A DNA stretch of 64,000 nucleotides from contig NZ_LT629777.1 in NCBI RefSeq assembly GCF_900105475.1, positions 4,774,001-4,838,000 of the forward strand, read 5' to 3'. The number at the start of each line of letters is the position of its first letter. The stretch's first letter is position 1. A program made the translations under genes and the position numbers. Source of the DNA: Pseudomonas asplenii. GTDB lineage: Bacteria; Pseudomonadota; Gammaproteobacteria; Pseudomonadales; Pseudomonadaceae. Positions 26,592 to 34,370 of this stretch are shown here, one piece after another. The notes under the pieces are model-generated. The model was not told where the DNA came from. It ran no database searches and saw only the letters and a program-made list of their open reading frames with translations.

Positions 26592-27854
26592 ATGAGTCAT
26601 AAAACCCCGTCCTCACTCGCGACGCTATACGTCGAGGCCAACGAATCGTCAATCTCCACCGGAGTGGCACCTGTGCTGATGCAGGGGTTCCCCGCCGAGC
26701 CGAAACATCGGGTTACGTGGCACAACTGGATGCGTGCGCCCTTCAATCAGTGGGGCTTCCGTCACCTCGCTCGCTTGCGCCCCAGTATTGATGTGGCGGC
26801 GGGTCCAGGGCCTGCCTGTCCGCTCAAGGAGGCGCCCACAGCGCTGGATCAGCTGTTTTTCGACAGCGAATGTGGGCTGAGCATCAGCGTTATCGAGCAC
26901 CTTGTCGCCAGCCAGACCGACGCCTTCCTGGTGATGCAGGGCGACACGGTGTTATTCGAACGCTACTTCAATGGCCAACTCGCCAGCGACCGGCACATCA
27001 TGTTTTCGGTGACCAAGTCGTTGATCGGTACATTGGGCGAACAACTGGTTTCCAATGGCGTGCTCAAACCCGAACTGCCAGCGGCGTACTACGTTCCAGA
27101 ACTGGCGGGCAGCGCGTTTGGCGATGCCACCGTGCGCCAGTTGTTCGACATGGCGGTGGGTATCGACTACAGCGAGGTGTATGACGATCCCAATTCAGAA
27201 AGCTCGCAGTATGGTTATGCCTGTGGTTTTCAACCTGCCCCGGCGCAATACGCCCAGTTCGATTCGTTGTACCAATACTTGCCGTCTCTCAAGAAGCGCG
27301 GCCGCCACGGTGGTTTTTTCCATTATGTGACAGCCACCACCGAAGCATTGGCGTGGGTCATGGAGCGCGCCTCGGGTAAGGCGTGCAGCCAAATGCTCGA
27401 GGCGATCTGGGGTCGCTTGGGTTGTGACCGCGACGGCTATTTCATGGCCGATCCTTGGGGTCGTAACGTTGCCGGGGCAGGTTTCAGTGCCACCTTGAGA
27501 GACATGGCGCGTTTCGGTCGCCTACTGGCAAATGACGGTCGTCACGACGGGGTCGAGTTGCTGTCTCCCGATACCGTGGCCCGTATCGCCGCAGGTTCAG
27601 ACCCGGCTGTCTACGCGCAAAACGCGGAGTTCTCCAGCTGGACACCGGGGGCGTCCTATTGCAGCCAGTGGTACGTGTTCAACGACCACAGCCAAGCCCT
27701 GATGGCCGGTGGGATTCACGGCCAGTACCTGTTCATCGACAAACCGTCCGACGTGGTGATCGTCAAGCAATCATCACTCACCGATGCGGTCAGCCCGTTC
27801 GATAACGACAGCGTGCGCATGCTGCGCGCGATCGCCGCGCACCTGAGTGACTGA
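26592..27854 (+). CDS. Beta-lactamase-fold serine hydrolase (6-aminohexanoate-dimer hydrolase-like)
   Basis: 420 residues. The serine-hydrolase/penicillin-recognising fold is shown by S-x-x-K in MFSVTKSLIGT, a Tyr in the DYSEVYDD region, and the late HGQYLF segment (AGGIHGQYLF) in place of KTG. Overall layout is like NylB-type hydrolases and class C-related esterases. The ATG at 26592 is used; an upstream frame extension (26517) has no family-like sequence. It heads a plus-strand series with an outer-membrane porin and a PotF-like binding protein. Substrate unknown; an amide or ester is expected. Confidence 0.82.
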   Translation: MSHKTPSSLATLYVEANESSISTGVAPVLMQGFPAEPKHRVTWHNWMRAPFNQWGFRHLARLRPSIDVAAGPGPACPLKEAPTALDQLFFDSECGLSISVIEHLVASQTDAFLVMQGDTVLFERYFNGQLASDRHIMFSVTKSLIGTLGEQLVSNGVLKPELPAAYYVPELAGSAFGDATVRQLFDMAVGIDYSEVYDDPNSESSQYGYACGFQPAPAQYAQFDSLYQYLPSLKKRGRHGGFFHYVTATTEALAWVMERASGKACSQMLEAIWGRLGCDRDGYFMADPWGRNVAGAGFSATLRDMARFGRLLANDGRHDGVELLSPDTVARIAAGSDPAVYAQNAEFSSWTPGASYCSQWYVFNDHSQALMAGGIHGQYLFIDKPSDVVIVKQSSLTDAVSPFDNDSVRMLRAIAAHLSD

Positions 27855-27970
27855 GCCACGCCCAACAACAAGAGTCATGCGTTCTATTCACCTGGCTTGC
27901 CCAGGTGTTGGCGGCGCCCTGCGTCGCCATTCACTGCCCTGTAACAACAATAATTTCACAGGAGCTTCGT

Positions 27971-29308
27971 ATGGTTTTCAGCAAGCGTTTTCCCCGAGCG
28001 CTGTTAGCGCTCGGCTTACCCTTGACCACCCCCGTGGCGCTGGCGGGCTACACCTTTGAGGACGGCAACCTCAAGGGTGAAGTCAATCTCACGGTGGGCG
28101 GGGCGACGCTGTTTACCCGTGGCGTCAACTTCGGCAGCGGCCAGGTTGATGCACGCAGCGGTAAAAACGGCGGCGCCAGGATCAACTGGCAAGAGGTCTA
28201 CCTGAAGCCGGGAGTCAAACTTGAGTACGCGCTGCAACCGGATTTCAGCCTGTTGGCGGGCGGCTCCCTGGTGGCTGCGAGCACGTTCGGCGATGGCGAT
28301 GCGGGTGGCTTCACTCGCAGCTCCGACGGCAAGGCCGCAGCCGAAGAACTCTACGGCGGTTTTCGCGCCGGCGAATGGAAACTCACCGCCGGCCGCCAGA
28401 ACTACATGATCGGTACGGGGTTCATCGTCATGGACGGTAACCTTGACCAGCACAAGGATGGGGCTTACTGGCTCGGCCCGCGAACTGCCTTCAAGGATTC
28501 GGCGATCCTGGCCTGGGATCATGGCGCGCTGAAGTCTCAGGCCTTCACCTTGCGCACCGATGATGACTTGGGCGATTTCCGCATGACCGGCGTCAACCTG
28601 GATTACAACCTCGATGACCAGGTAACGCTGGGGGCGATGGCCATGAAAGTCAACGCCCTCGGCCCCAGAGGCAGCACGCTTCCGCGCCGCCGCGACGGGA
28701 TGCAGGTGTACAACCTGCGGGCGCTGAACGCCAAGGTTCCCGGTTTGGAAGCGCTGACGCTGAATGGCGAATACGCGCTGGAGCGCGGCAGCGGCGAGGG
28801 CGTCGACTACGATGCCAACGCCTGGTACGCCCAGGCCGACTATGCGTTCGGCAGCGTGCCGCTGACGCCGGTCCTCGGCTACCGCTACGCGAGTTTTTCC
28901 GGTGATAGCAACCTCACCGATAACCGCCAGAAAGCCTGGGACCCGCTGAGTAAAGGCTTCGTCGACTGGAGCACATGGCTGGTCGGCGACGTGGTCGGCA
29001 ACTACCTGCTGTTCAACAGCAACGAAAACGTCCAGCAGTTCTCCCTCAAGACCCACCTCAACGAAACCCTGACCCTCGGCGCGATTCACTACCAGTTCTG
29101 GCTGGACGAAAAAAACTACATGGGCGCACCGGTCAGCGATCGGCGTTTTGCTGACGAAAGTGTGGTTTTCCTCGACTGGACACCCACACCGTCGTTCTAC
29201 ACCTCGCTGTCCTATAACTGGGTCAAGCCACTGGCAGCCGCCAAACAGGTTTTCGGCAATGACCAGAAGTTCAGTGCGCTGGAACTGTATTTCACCTATC
29301 GCTATTAA
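27971..29308 (+). CDS. Outer-membrane beta-barrel porin (alginate-export/OprD-like)
   Basis: 445 residues with a signal peptide (FSKRFPRALLALGLPL, cleavage after ALA near residue 26). The mature part has many short amphipathic strands and ends in the aromatic-terminated LELYFTYRY, typical of outer-membrane porins of the alginate-export/AlgE-like Pfam family. AGGAG lies 7 nt before the ATG. It follows the serine hydrolase by 116 nt and precedes a polyamine-type binding protein, so it probably admits the same substrate. Confidence 0.82.
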   Translation: MVFSKRFPRALLALGLPLTTPVALAGYTFEDGNLKGEVNLTVGGATLFTRGVNFGSGQVDARSGKNGGARINWQEVYLKPGVKLEYALQPDFSLLAGGSLVAASTFGDGDAGGFTRSSDGKAAAEELYGGFRAGEWKLTAGRQNYMIGTGFIVMDGNLDQHKDGAYWLGPRTAFKDSAILAWDHGALKSQAFTLRTDDDLGDFRMTGVNLDYNLDDQVTLGAMAMKVNALGPRGSTLPRRRDGMQVYNLRALNAKVPGLEALTLNGEYALERGSGEGVDYDANAWYAQADYAFGSVPLTPVLGYRYASFSGDSNLTDNRQKAWDPLSKGFVDWSTWLVGDVVGNYLLFNSNENVQQFSLKTHLNETLTLGAIHYQFWLDEKNYMGAPVSDRRFADESVVFLDWTPTPSFYTSLSYNWVKPLAAAKQVFGNDQKFSALELYFTYRY

Positions 29309-29348
29309 GTGCTGCGAGCCATCGCGGCCGCGCTGGAGTGTGTTGATC

Positions 29349-30452
29349 ATGAACAGATTTTTGCGTAACACCTTACTGGGTAGTCTCGCATCGTTGCTCA
29401 TCAGTGGTTTTTGCCTGGCTGAAGAGCGCACCGTACGCATCTACAACTGGATCGAATACCTGCCACCCGAGGTGCTCAAGAGTTTCCAGGAAGAAACCGG
29501 CATTCGTCCGATTTATGACGTGTTCGATAGCGCCGAAACCATGGAGTCCAAGCTGCTGACGGGCAACTCCGGGTATGACGTGGTGTTCCCCGGAAGCGCC
29601 AACCTGGGGCACTTGATTACGGCCGGCGCCGTGCAGCCGCTGGACCGTAAGCAGTTGCCGAACTGGCAGCACCTGGACCCGCAGTTCATGCAATCCCTGG
29701 AAGCCGTGGGTGACACCGGCAACCGCTACGCCGCACCTTACCTGTGGGGCACCACGCTGATCGGCTACAACGTCGACAAGGTGCGCAAAGCCCTGGGCCC
29801 TGATGTGCAGATGAACAGCTGGGACATCATCTTCAAAGAAGAAAACCTCGCCAAGCTTGCCAGCTGCGGCGTCGGCTTCCTCGACGCCGGCAACGAGATC
29901 CTGCCGATTGCCTTGCACTACAAGGGTCTTGACCCCAATAGCCAGAAGCGCGAGGACTATGCGCAGGCCCAGGCCTTGATGATGAAGATTCGCCCTTACA
30001 TCACCTACTTCAACTCGTCGCGCTACGGCATGGACCTGGCCAACGGTGATATCTGCCTGGGCGTGGGCTGGTCCGGTGGTGTCGCACTGGCCACGCGACT
30101 GGCAGATGCCGCCGGCAAGGGCGTCAAGGTCGAGATGGCACTGCCCAAGGAAGGCGCACCGATGTGGGCGGACGTGATGATGATCCCGGCCAATGCGCCC
30201 GATAATGCCGAGGCCCATGCGTTCATCAATTACATCCTGCGCCCGGATGTGATTGCCCGCATCAGCAACAAAATCGGCTATCCCAATCCGAACAAGGACG
30301 CCACCGCGCTGGTGGACGCCAGCATCCGCAACAACCCCAACATGTATGTGCCGGACGAAGCGCGCAAGACCCTGTTCGCCCTGGAGCCGGTCCCGGCCGC
30401 CGCGGAGCGTATCCGGACCCGTACCTGGACGGCCATCAAGAGCAACCGTTGA
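29349..30452 (+). CDS. PotF-like periplasmic polyamine-type binding protein
   Basis: 367 residues with a signal peptide (NRFLRNTLLGSLASLLISG, cleavage near CLAEE). The mature protein matches putrescine/spermidine-binding proteins: RIYNWIEYLPPEVL at the N-terminus, YDVVFPGSANLG, RYAAPYLWGTTLIGYN, and a C-terminal region with NYILRPDVIARISN. No ABC permease or ATPase gene lies nearby, so it must use a transporter encoded elsewhere or act as a sensor. It lies 40 nt after the porin. Confidence 0.87.
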   Translation: MNRFLRNTLLGSLASLLISGFCLAEERTVRIYNWIEYLPPEVLKSFQEETGIRPIYDVFDSAETMESKLLTGNSGYDVVFPGSANLGHLITAGAVQPLDRKQLPNWQHLDPQFMQSLEAVGDTGNRYAAPYLWGTTLIGYNVDKVRKALGPDVQMNSWDIIFKEENLAKLASCGVGFLDAGNEILPIALHYKGLDPNSQKREDYAQAQALMMKIRPYITYFNSSRYGMDLANGDICLGVGWSGGVALATRLADAAGKGVKVEMALPKEGAPMWADVMMIPANAPDNAEAHAFINYILRPDVIARISNKIGYPNPNKDATALVDASIRNNPNMYVPDEARKTLFALEPVPAAAERIRTRTWTAIKSNR

Positions 30453-30494
30453 TCAGTAGGGCCCGGTGCATGCGCGCCGGGCTTGGAGTTTGCC

Positions 30495-30974
30495 ATGACT
30501 GAACGGATGGATATTGTCCCCGACTTGCAGTGGGTGCTGACCCTTCGCGTCGCGATAGGGCCAGGTTTGATGCTGGGCGCCAGCGTTGAAGGCCTGCGTT
30601 GCAACTACCCGATTGTGGGCGGGGATTTCGATGGCGTCGGTATCAGAGGCCAGGTCCTGGCGGGCGGAGAAGATTGTTTTCTTTTGCGCCAGGACGGCAT
30701 CGGTCAACTGGATGCCCGCTATAGCCTGAGGACCGACGCAGGCGAGGTGATCAACATCCGTAACAGGGGTGTGCTGACCATGACTGAGTACGGACGCCAG
30801 CTGGAGCGCGACGGCCAATGGCCGATTCCTGAGGAGGAGTACCGTTGCACCTGCACGCCGATATTCCACGTGCCCCAGGGGCGGTTGGACTGGCTCACCC
30901 GTTCAAGTTTTATCGGCCTGGTGCATTACCCGTGCGCCGACCAGGTGGTGATTCGTTGCTATCGCTTTTATTGA
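30495..30974 (+). CDS. DUF3237 (UPF0311) family protein
   Basis: 159 residues, single small beta-barrel domain. The family pattern is seen in VGGDFDGVGIRGQVLAGGEDC, LDARYSLRTDAGEVINIRNRG and FHVPQGRLDWL near the C-terminus. The molecular function of the family is not established. The gene follows the binding protein by 42 nt and ends the plus-strand series; it converges with TetR. Confidence 0.82.
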   Translation: MTERMDIVPDLQWVLTLRVAIGPGLMLGASVEGLRCNYPIVGGDFDGVGIRGQVLAGGEDCFLLRQDGIGQLDARYSLRTDAGEVINIRNRGVLTMTEYGRQLERDGQWPIPEEEYRCTCTPIFHVPQGRLDWLTRSSFIGLVHYPCADQVVIRCYRFY

Positions 30975-30993
30975 GGCCCGACCTTGCAAGCTG

Positions 30994-31605
30994 TCAGGCC
31001 TGCATGCCGTAGAACAGCAGCTCGGTGATACGCCTGACCTGAGTGGAGTGCGCGTCGATATCCGGGTGTTCCTGGTTCACCAGCCTGAACAGCTGCAGGT
31101 GCGAATAGTCGTTCAACAGGAACGCGGCCAATTCCACATCGAGTTGTGGGCGCAGCTTGCCGGCCCGTTGCAATTCCCGCAGCAGCTCGCTGATTTCGGC
31201 CCTGAGCGCATCGTTCATGGCGCGATAGCCAGCAGGCAGTTCATTATTGCCGCCGAACAGGATAAGCGGCAGCAGTTCACGCCACAGGCTGGGGTGCATG
31301 ACTTCTAATGCATAGCCGGTAAGAAGACGTTCGAGGTGGCAGAGCGCCTCAACCGGGTCGTCTATTTCGTGGATCCGGCTGCGGGCGTCGGTGATCGCGC
31401 GTTGATCGGCGTGGTGCAGGATTTCCAGGATGATTTCCTGCTTGTTGCCGAAGTACTTGAACACCGTCGGTGGCGACACGCCGGCCTGGCTGGCGATCTG
31501 TTCGATGGTGGTGTTCTGGAAACCCTGGCGCTCAAACAGCTCGACCGCAGCCTTGCTGATCGCTTGGCGCCGTTCGGCTTTTTGACGTTCGCGCAGTCCG
31601 CTCAC
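30994..31605 (-). CDS. TetR-family transcriptional regulator
   Basis: 203 residues: an N-terminal helix-turn-helix (about residues 10-56; AISKAAVELFERQGFQNTTI, ASQAGVSPPTVFKYFGNK) and an all-helical C-terminal ligand domain. It converges with the DUF3237 gene, and its promoter faces the MFS/AroQ remnant. It may control the serine hydrolase-porin-binding-protein genes, but no operator was identified. Confidence 0.87.
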   Translation of the reverse strand: MSGLRERQKAERRQAISKAAVELFERQGFQNTTIEQIASQAGVSPPTVFKYFGNKQEIILEILHHADQRAITDARSRIHEIDDPVEALCHLERLLTGYALEVMHPSLWRELLPLILFGGNNELPAGYRAMNDALRAEISELLRELQRAGKLRPQLDVELAAFLLNDYSHLQLFRLVNQEHPDIDAHSTQVRRITELLFYGMQA

Positions 31606-31705
31606 AGGAGATCCTTTTTCACGAGTAAAAAGAAGGGCGTGCGTCGCCCCGATATCCCTGCAAAATACTTAAATGGGTAAAACCTTTAAAGCACTATTTG
31701 CAATT

Positions 31706-32098
31706 TCAGGAGCTAACCGCTGATGCGGCCGCACGCATCCCCAGCAAATAACTGTCCACTCCGAATCCGCAGATCTGGCCTTTGACAATCTCGGCAAACA
31801 CCGACTGATGGCGGAACGCTTCGCGAGCGTGGATGTTGGACATGTGCAGTTCCACTACCGGCACCGTCAGAATCGCCAGGGCATCGCTGATGCCGTAGCT
31901 GTAGTGAGTCCAGGCACCGGCGTTGATCAGCGCGTAATAGAACGAACCGGTGCCCGCGATGATGAATCCGATGACCAGCGGCGTAGTGATTCCGGAAAGA
32001 TTGGCGCCGATGATGGTGCTGGCATCAACAGCCCGGCGTTGCGCGCGAGGCTCGCTAGACCACATGACAGGCAGCAGCATCGACCGATGGTTTCCCAT
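31706..32098 (-). pseudogene. Chimeric remnant: MFS transporter fragment fused to AroQ C-terminal half
   Basis: The frame encodes 130 residues of two origins. Residues ~25-56 ([20 protein letters not shown]) match the eleventh membrane segment region of an MFS permease. From ~57 to 130 ([47 protein letters not shown]) it is the C-terminal half of a type II 3-dehydroquinate dehydratase. The AroQ N-terminus with its catalytic Tyr/Arg loop is missing, so the product cannot be an active dehydratase. An in-frame deletion between adjacent transporter and aroQ genes, as in quinate/shikimate gene clusters, would explain it. The junction is near 31930. Confidence 0.72.
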
Positions 32099-32146
32099 GG
32101 CTTGCCAATGGGTTAAGTTTTATGAATTGGTACTCGGAGCAAATAC

Positions 32147-32878
32147 ATGACCTCAGTCGACCGTGCAGTGCTTGAAGACCTGGCCCCAGAAGGCGTGCTG
32201 CGTGCCGCGATTAATTTCGGCAACCCGGTTTTGGCTCAACAGGGGCAGGGAGGTGCGCCTCAAGGCGTATCGGTGGAATTGGCCAAGGCGTTGGCTCGGG
32301 AGCTGAACGTGCAGCTGGAAATGGTCACCTTCGACGCCGCCGGCAAAGTGTTTGCCGCGCTGGAGGAGGGCGTATGGAACGTGGCGTTTCTAGCCATCGA
32401 ACCGGTTCGCGAAGAGCAGATCGCGTTCAGTGCCCCTTACGTCATTATCGAGGGGACTTATCTGGTGGCCGCTGATTCGCCGTACCAGCATGTTCGAGAT
32501 CTCGACCGATCCGGGGTCAGCATTGCCGTGGGCAAAGGCGCCGCGTATGACCTGTTTCTATCTCGCACACTCAAGCATGCGCAGCTCGAACGCGCGGCAA
32601 CATCGGCGGCTGCCGTCGATCTGTACATCGAACAGTCTCTGGATGCGGCAGCAGGAGTCAGGCAGCCGCTGGAGGAGGTTGCCGCCAACAACCCCGCCTA
32701 TCGCGTACTGGAAAGCGCTTTTACTTCAATCCGGCAGGCAATGGCCGTTCCTCGAGTTCGTGAAGCAGGGGCGGCCTATGTGCGCGATTTCGTCGAACGC
32801 AAAAAGGCCGAGGGTTTTGTTCGTGCAGCCCTGGATGATAACGGCCAGACGGATGTGACGGTTGCGCCGTTGGCATGA
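32147..32878 (+). CDS. Family 3 solute-binding protein lacking a signal peptide
   Basis: 243 residues of the periplasmic-binding-protein type II fold (LRAAINFGNP, GVSVELAKALARELN, FDAAGKVFAALEEGVWNVAFLAIEP, SAPYVIIEGTYLVAA). The N-terminus (MTSVDRAVLEDLAP) has no signal peptide or lipobox and no alternative upstream start is evident. Similar leaderless proteins occur in Pseudomonas as cytoplasmic proteins of unknown function. It is divergent from the MFS/AroQ remnant. It could be a cytoplasmic binding protein or a sensor. Confidence 0.8.
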   Translation: MTSVDRAVLEDLAPEGVLRAAINFGNPVLAQQGQGGAPQGVSVELAKALARELNVQLEMVTFDAAGKVFAALEEGVWNVAFLAIEPVREEQIAFSAPYVIIEGTYLVAADSPYQHVRDLDRSGVSIAVGKGAAYDLFLSRTLKHAQLERAATSAAAVDLYIEQSLDAAAGVRQPLEEVAANNPAYRVLESAFTSIRQAMAVPRVREAGAAYVRDFVERKKAEGFVRAALDDNGQTDVTVAPLA

Positions 32879-32923
32879 GACAAACAGCGGCGAGCCCCGC
32901 CTGAGTGGCTGAGCGTGTTTCGC

Positions 32924-32950
32924 ACAGCCGGGGCCAAAAGCCCGGGCTGT
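32924..32950 (+). terminator. Terminator-like hairpin after the binding-protein gene
   Basis: An 11-nt stem (32924-32934 with 32940-32950, one mismatch, CAAAA loop) lies 46 nt after the stop codon. Confidence 0.5.
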
Positions 32951-33881
32951 CTCCTAAGTTGACGTCACGGCGGTGGCATCGCACCTGATGCCTGACCTGC
33001 GCAAGTTTGGCTACCTGGATGGGAGCGGCCAAGTTGAGCAACAGACTGGGCTCAAGAGTCTGCGCCCTGACAGCAGTAGTGTCGCACAAGCACCGAACGG
33101 CTAAAGCGAGCCTCTGAACACTGCGCTGGCGGTTCTTTTGAAGTACACCGAGAGTCGCTGGCTGTGTTTATTTGCGAGGCTTTCTGCCACGGCCGAGCAA
33201 TCAGCCTGCACATGATTTTCCGGTATCACATGCCGTCGTCAGGCTGCTCGGTTCGCGTCTGCTTTGCGTCTAATTTCAACGTTTGTGCGAAAGCTGTGTC
33301 GCTAAGGGGATCCGGGGAGCTGAATTCCAGGGTCGAAATTGTGGGGGCTACTGTAAGGCCCGGGGCGCGTGGCTTGGAGCATTTGTCTGCTTGGTGTTGC
33401 AGGTCTTTGGGGGCTTCAGGGTGCGTGTATTTCCGATGGAAACTGCGACTCGTTGAGCGTTGAAAATACGGAAAGTGTCCTGATTATGGGGTTCGCCGTG
33501 CGCACAGGAAGGTGTCCGCATTAGATGCAAAAAACCTGGAGGCGTTGGATTTACTGGCTTACAGGGGGCGTTTGGGAAATCCCCCAGATTACTCGAGTGT
33601 CCAGATAGCGCAGAAAACCGGAGCAACGGTTCAAACGAGCGTTTATTGACGAGACCCAATGGAATCAAGAGTTTTCGGGAAGCGCTCGGAGGCATAAGTG
33701 TCCGCATTTCTACGGTTTGCTGGCGTTTGGAAGTAACCCCGAGACGCTGGAGGCCTTGTGGGCTGGGGGCTGCGGGGGGATCAGGGGCAGGAGTGTCCGG
33801 GATTCGCGACGGCTACACCAGAAGCGGTGATACGTTTGCGAAAGGAATAGAATCGTCTACTCCATTGATTTATATAGACTT

Positions 33882-34079
33882 CTAATCATCTATTTGCAAA
33901 TTATTGGAATATGCCTGGTGTGTTTCTACAGTTTTTAGCAAATCTCGTAGACGTTTCTCCGCCTTAATGAAATTTCCGATTGGCGTTTCTATCCGTTTCT
34001 GAACAGGTACGGGGGCCCTTGGGGATTCCGAAACCTGGTCAGCCTCTTCTGTCTTCATGTAGGTTCGACGTGTCGCCAC
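33882..34079 (-). CDS. Small hypothetical protein
   Basis: A 65-residue frame, charged and probably helical in its second half (NFIKAEKRLRDLLKTVETHQ). It starts at a GTG (34079); an ATG seven codons in is an alternative. No family is recognised, and it may be chance coding. Confidence 0.25.
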   Translation of the reverse strand: MATRRTYMKTEEADQVSESPRAPVPVQKRIETPIGNFIKAEKRLRDLLKTVETHQAYSNNLQIDD

Positions 34080-34201
34080 CCTTCAAAAATGAAGCTCACG
34101 ACGCCCGTAGCCCCTTAATACCCGAACGACATGACATGGCTTATATTGGCTTAGATGGAGGTCAGGATCGGCAATACGCGACGGCGGCCTTGTACAGCAG
34201 G

Positions 34202-34333
34202 GTCTGAACCAGACTACCAGCCCTAGGGGTGAGGCCCTGAACGTAAGCGTCCGGGGACGGCATATTGAGATGGGTTTGTAATCCTTTAGGATTGAGGTCT
34301 CAGCATGGGATACCAGGTTCGTCTCGCCACGAG
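34202..34333 (+). ncRNA. Hairpin-rich candidate structured leader upstream of jetA
   Basis: Four consecutive hairpins are visible within 132 nt: GTCTG/CAGAC (34202-34214), CGTC/GACG (34248-34259), TGAGA/TCTCA enclosing AATCC-TTTA-GGATT (34266-34302) and CTCG/CGAG (34323-34333). The last ends 37 nt before the jetA start codon. This could be an untranslated leader with a regulatory role or part of a decayed mobile element. No known RNA family is recognised. Confidence 0.35.
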
Positions 34334-34370
34334 CAGAGATGCTGCAGCTCACTACTATTAGAGAGGCGCG

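Larger units (their letters stand above)
32951..34370. other. Gene-poor region upstream of the Wadjet operon
   Basis: About 1.4 kb with only short open frames in conflicting directions, none with a recognisable domain except a weak candidate at 33882-34079. The hexamer GTGTCC recurs at 33475, 33512, 33597, 33698 and 33793. From 33841 to 33960 the DNA is markedly A/T-rich. The last 170 bp before jetA contains several hairpins (see 34202-34333). It looks like degraded mobile or island DNA. Confidence 0.5.

Noticed and set aside
28016..29440. 474-codon open frame on the minus strand
   Set aside because: It is exactly antisense to the porin gene, whose signal peptide, ribosome-binding site and C-terminal aromatic end are convincing. 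The antisense product has no domain.
33164..33885. Several 80-120-codon frames on both strands before the Wadjet operon
   Set aside because: They overlap each other, lack ribosome-binding sites and show no recognisable domain or protein-like composition.
34202..34333. Retron, group II intron or CRISPR-type RNA upstream of jetA
   Set aside because: No reverse transcriptase, intron-encoded protein, cas gene or regular repeat-spacer pattern is nearby. It is reported only as a structured leader.
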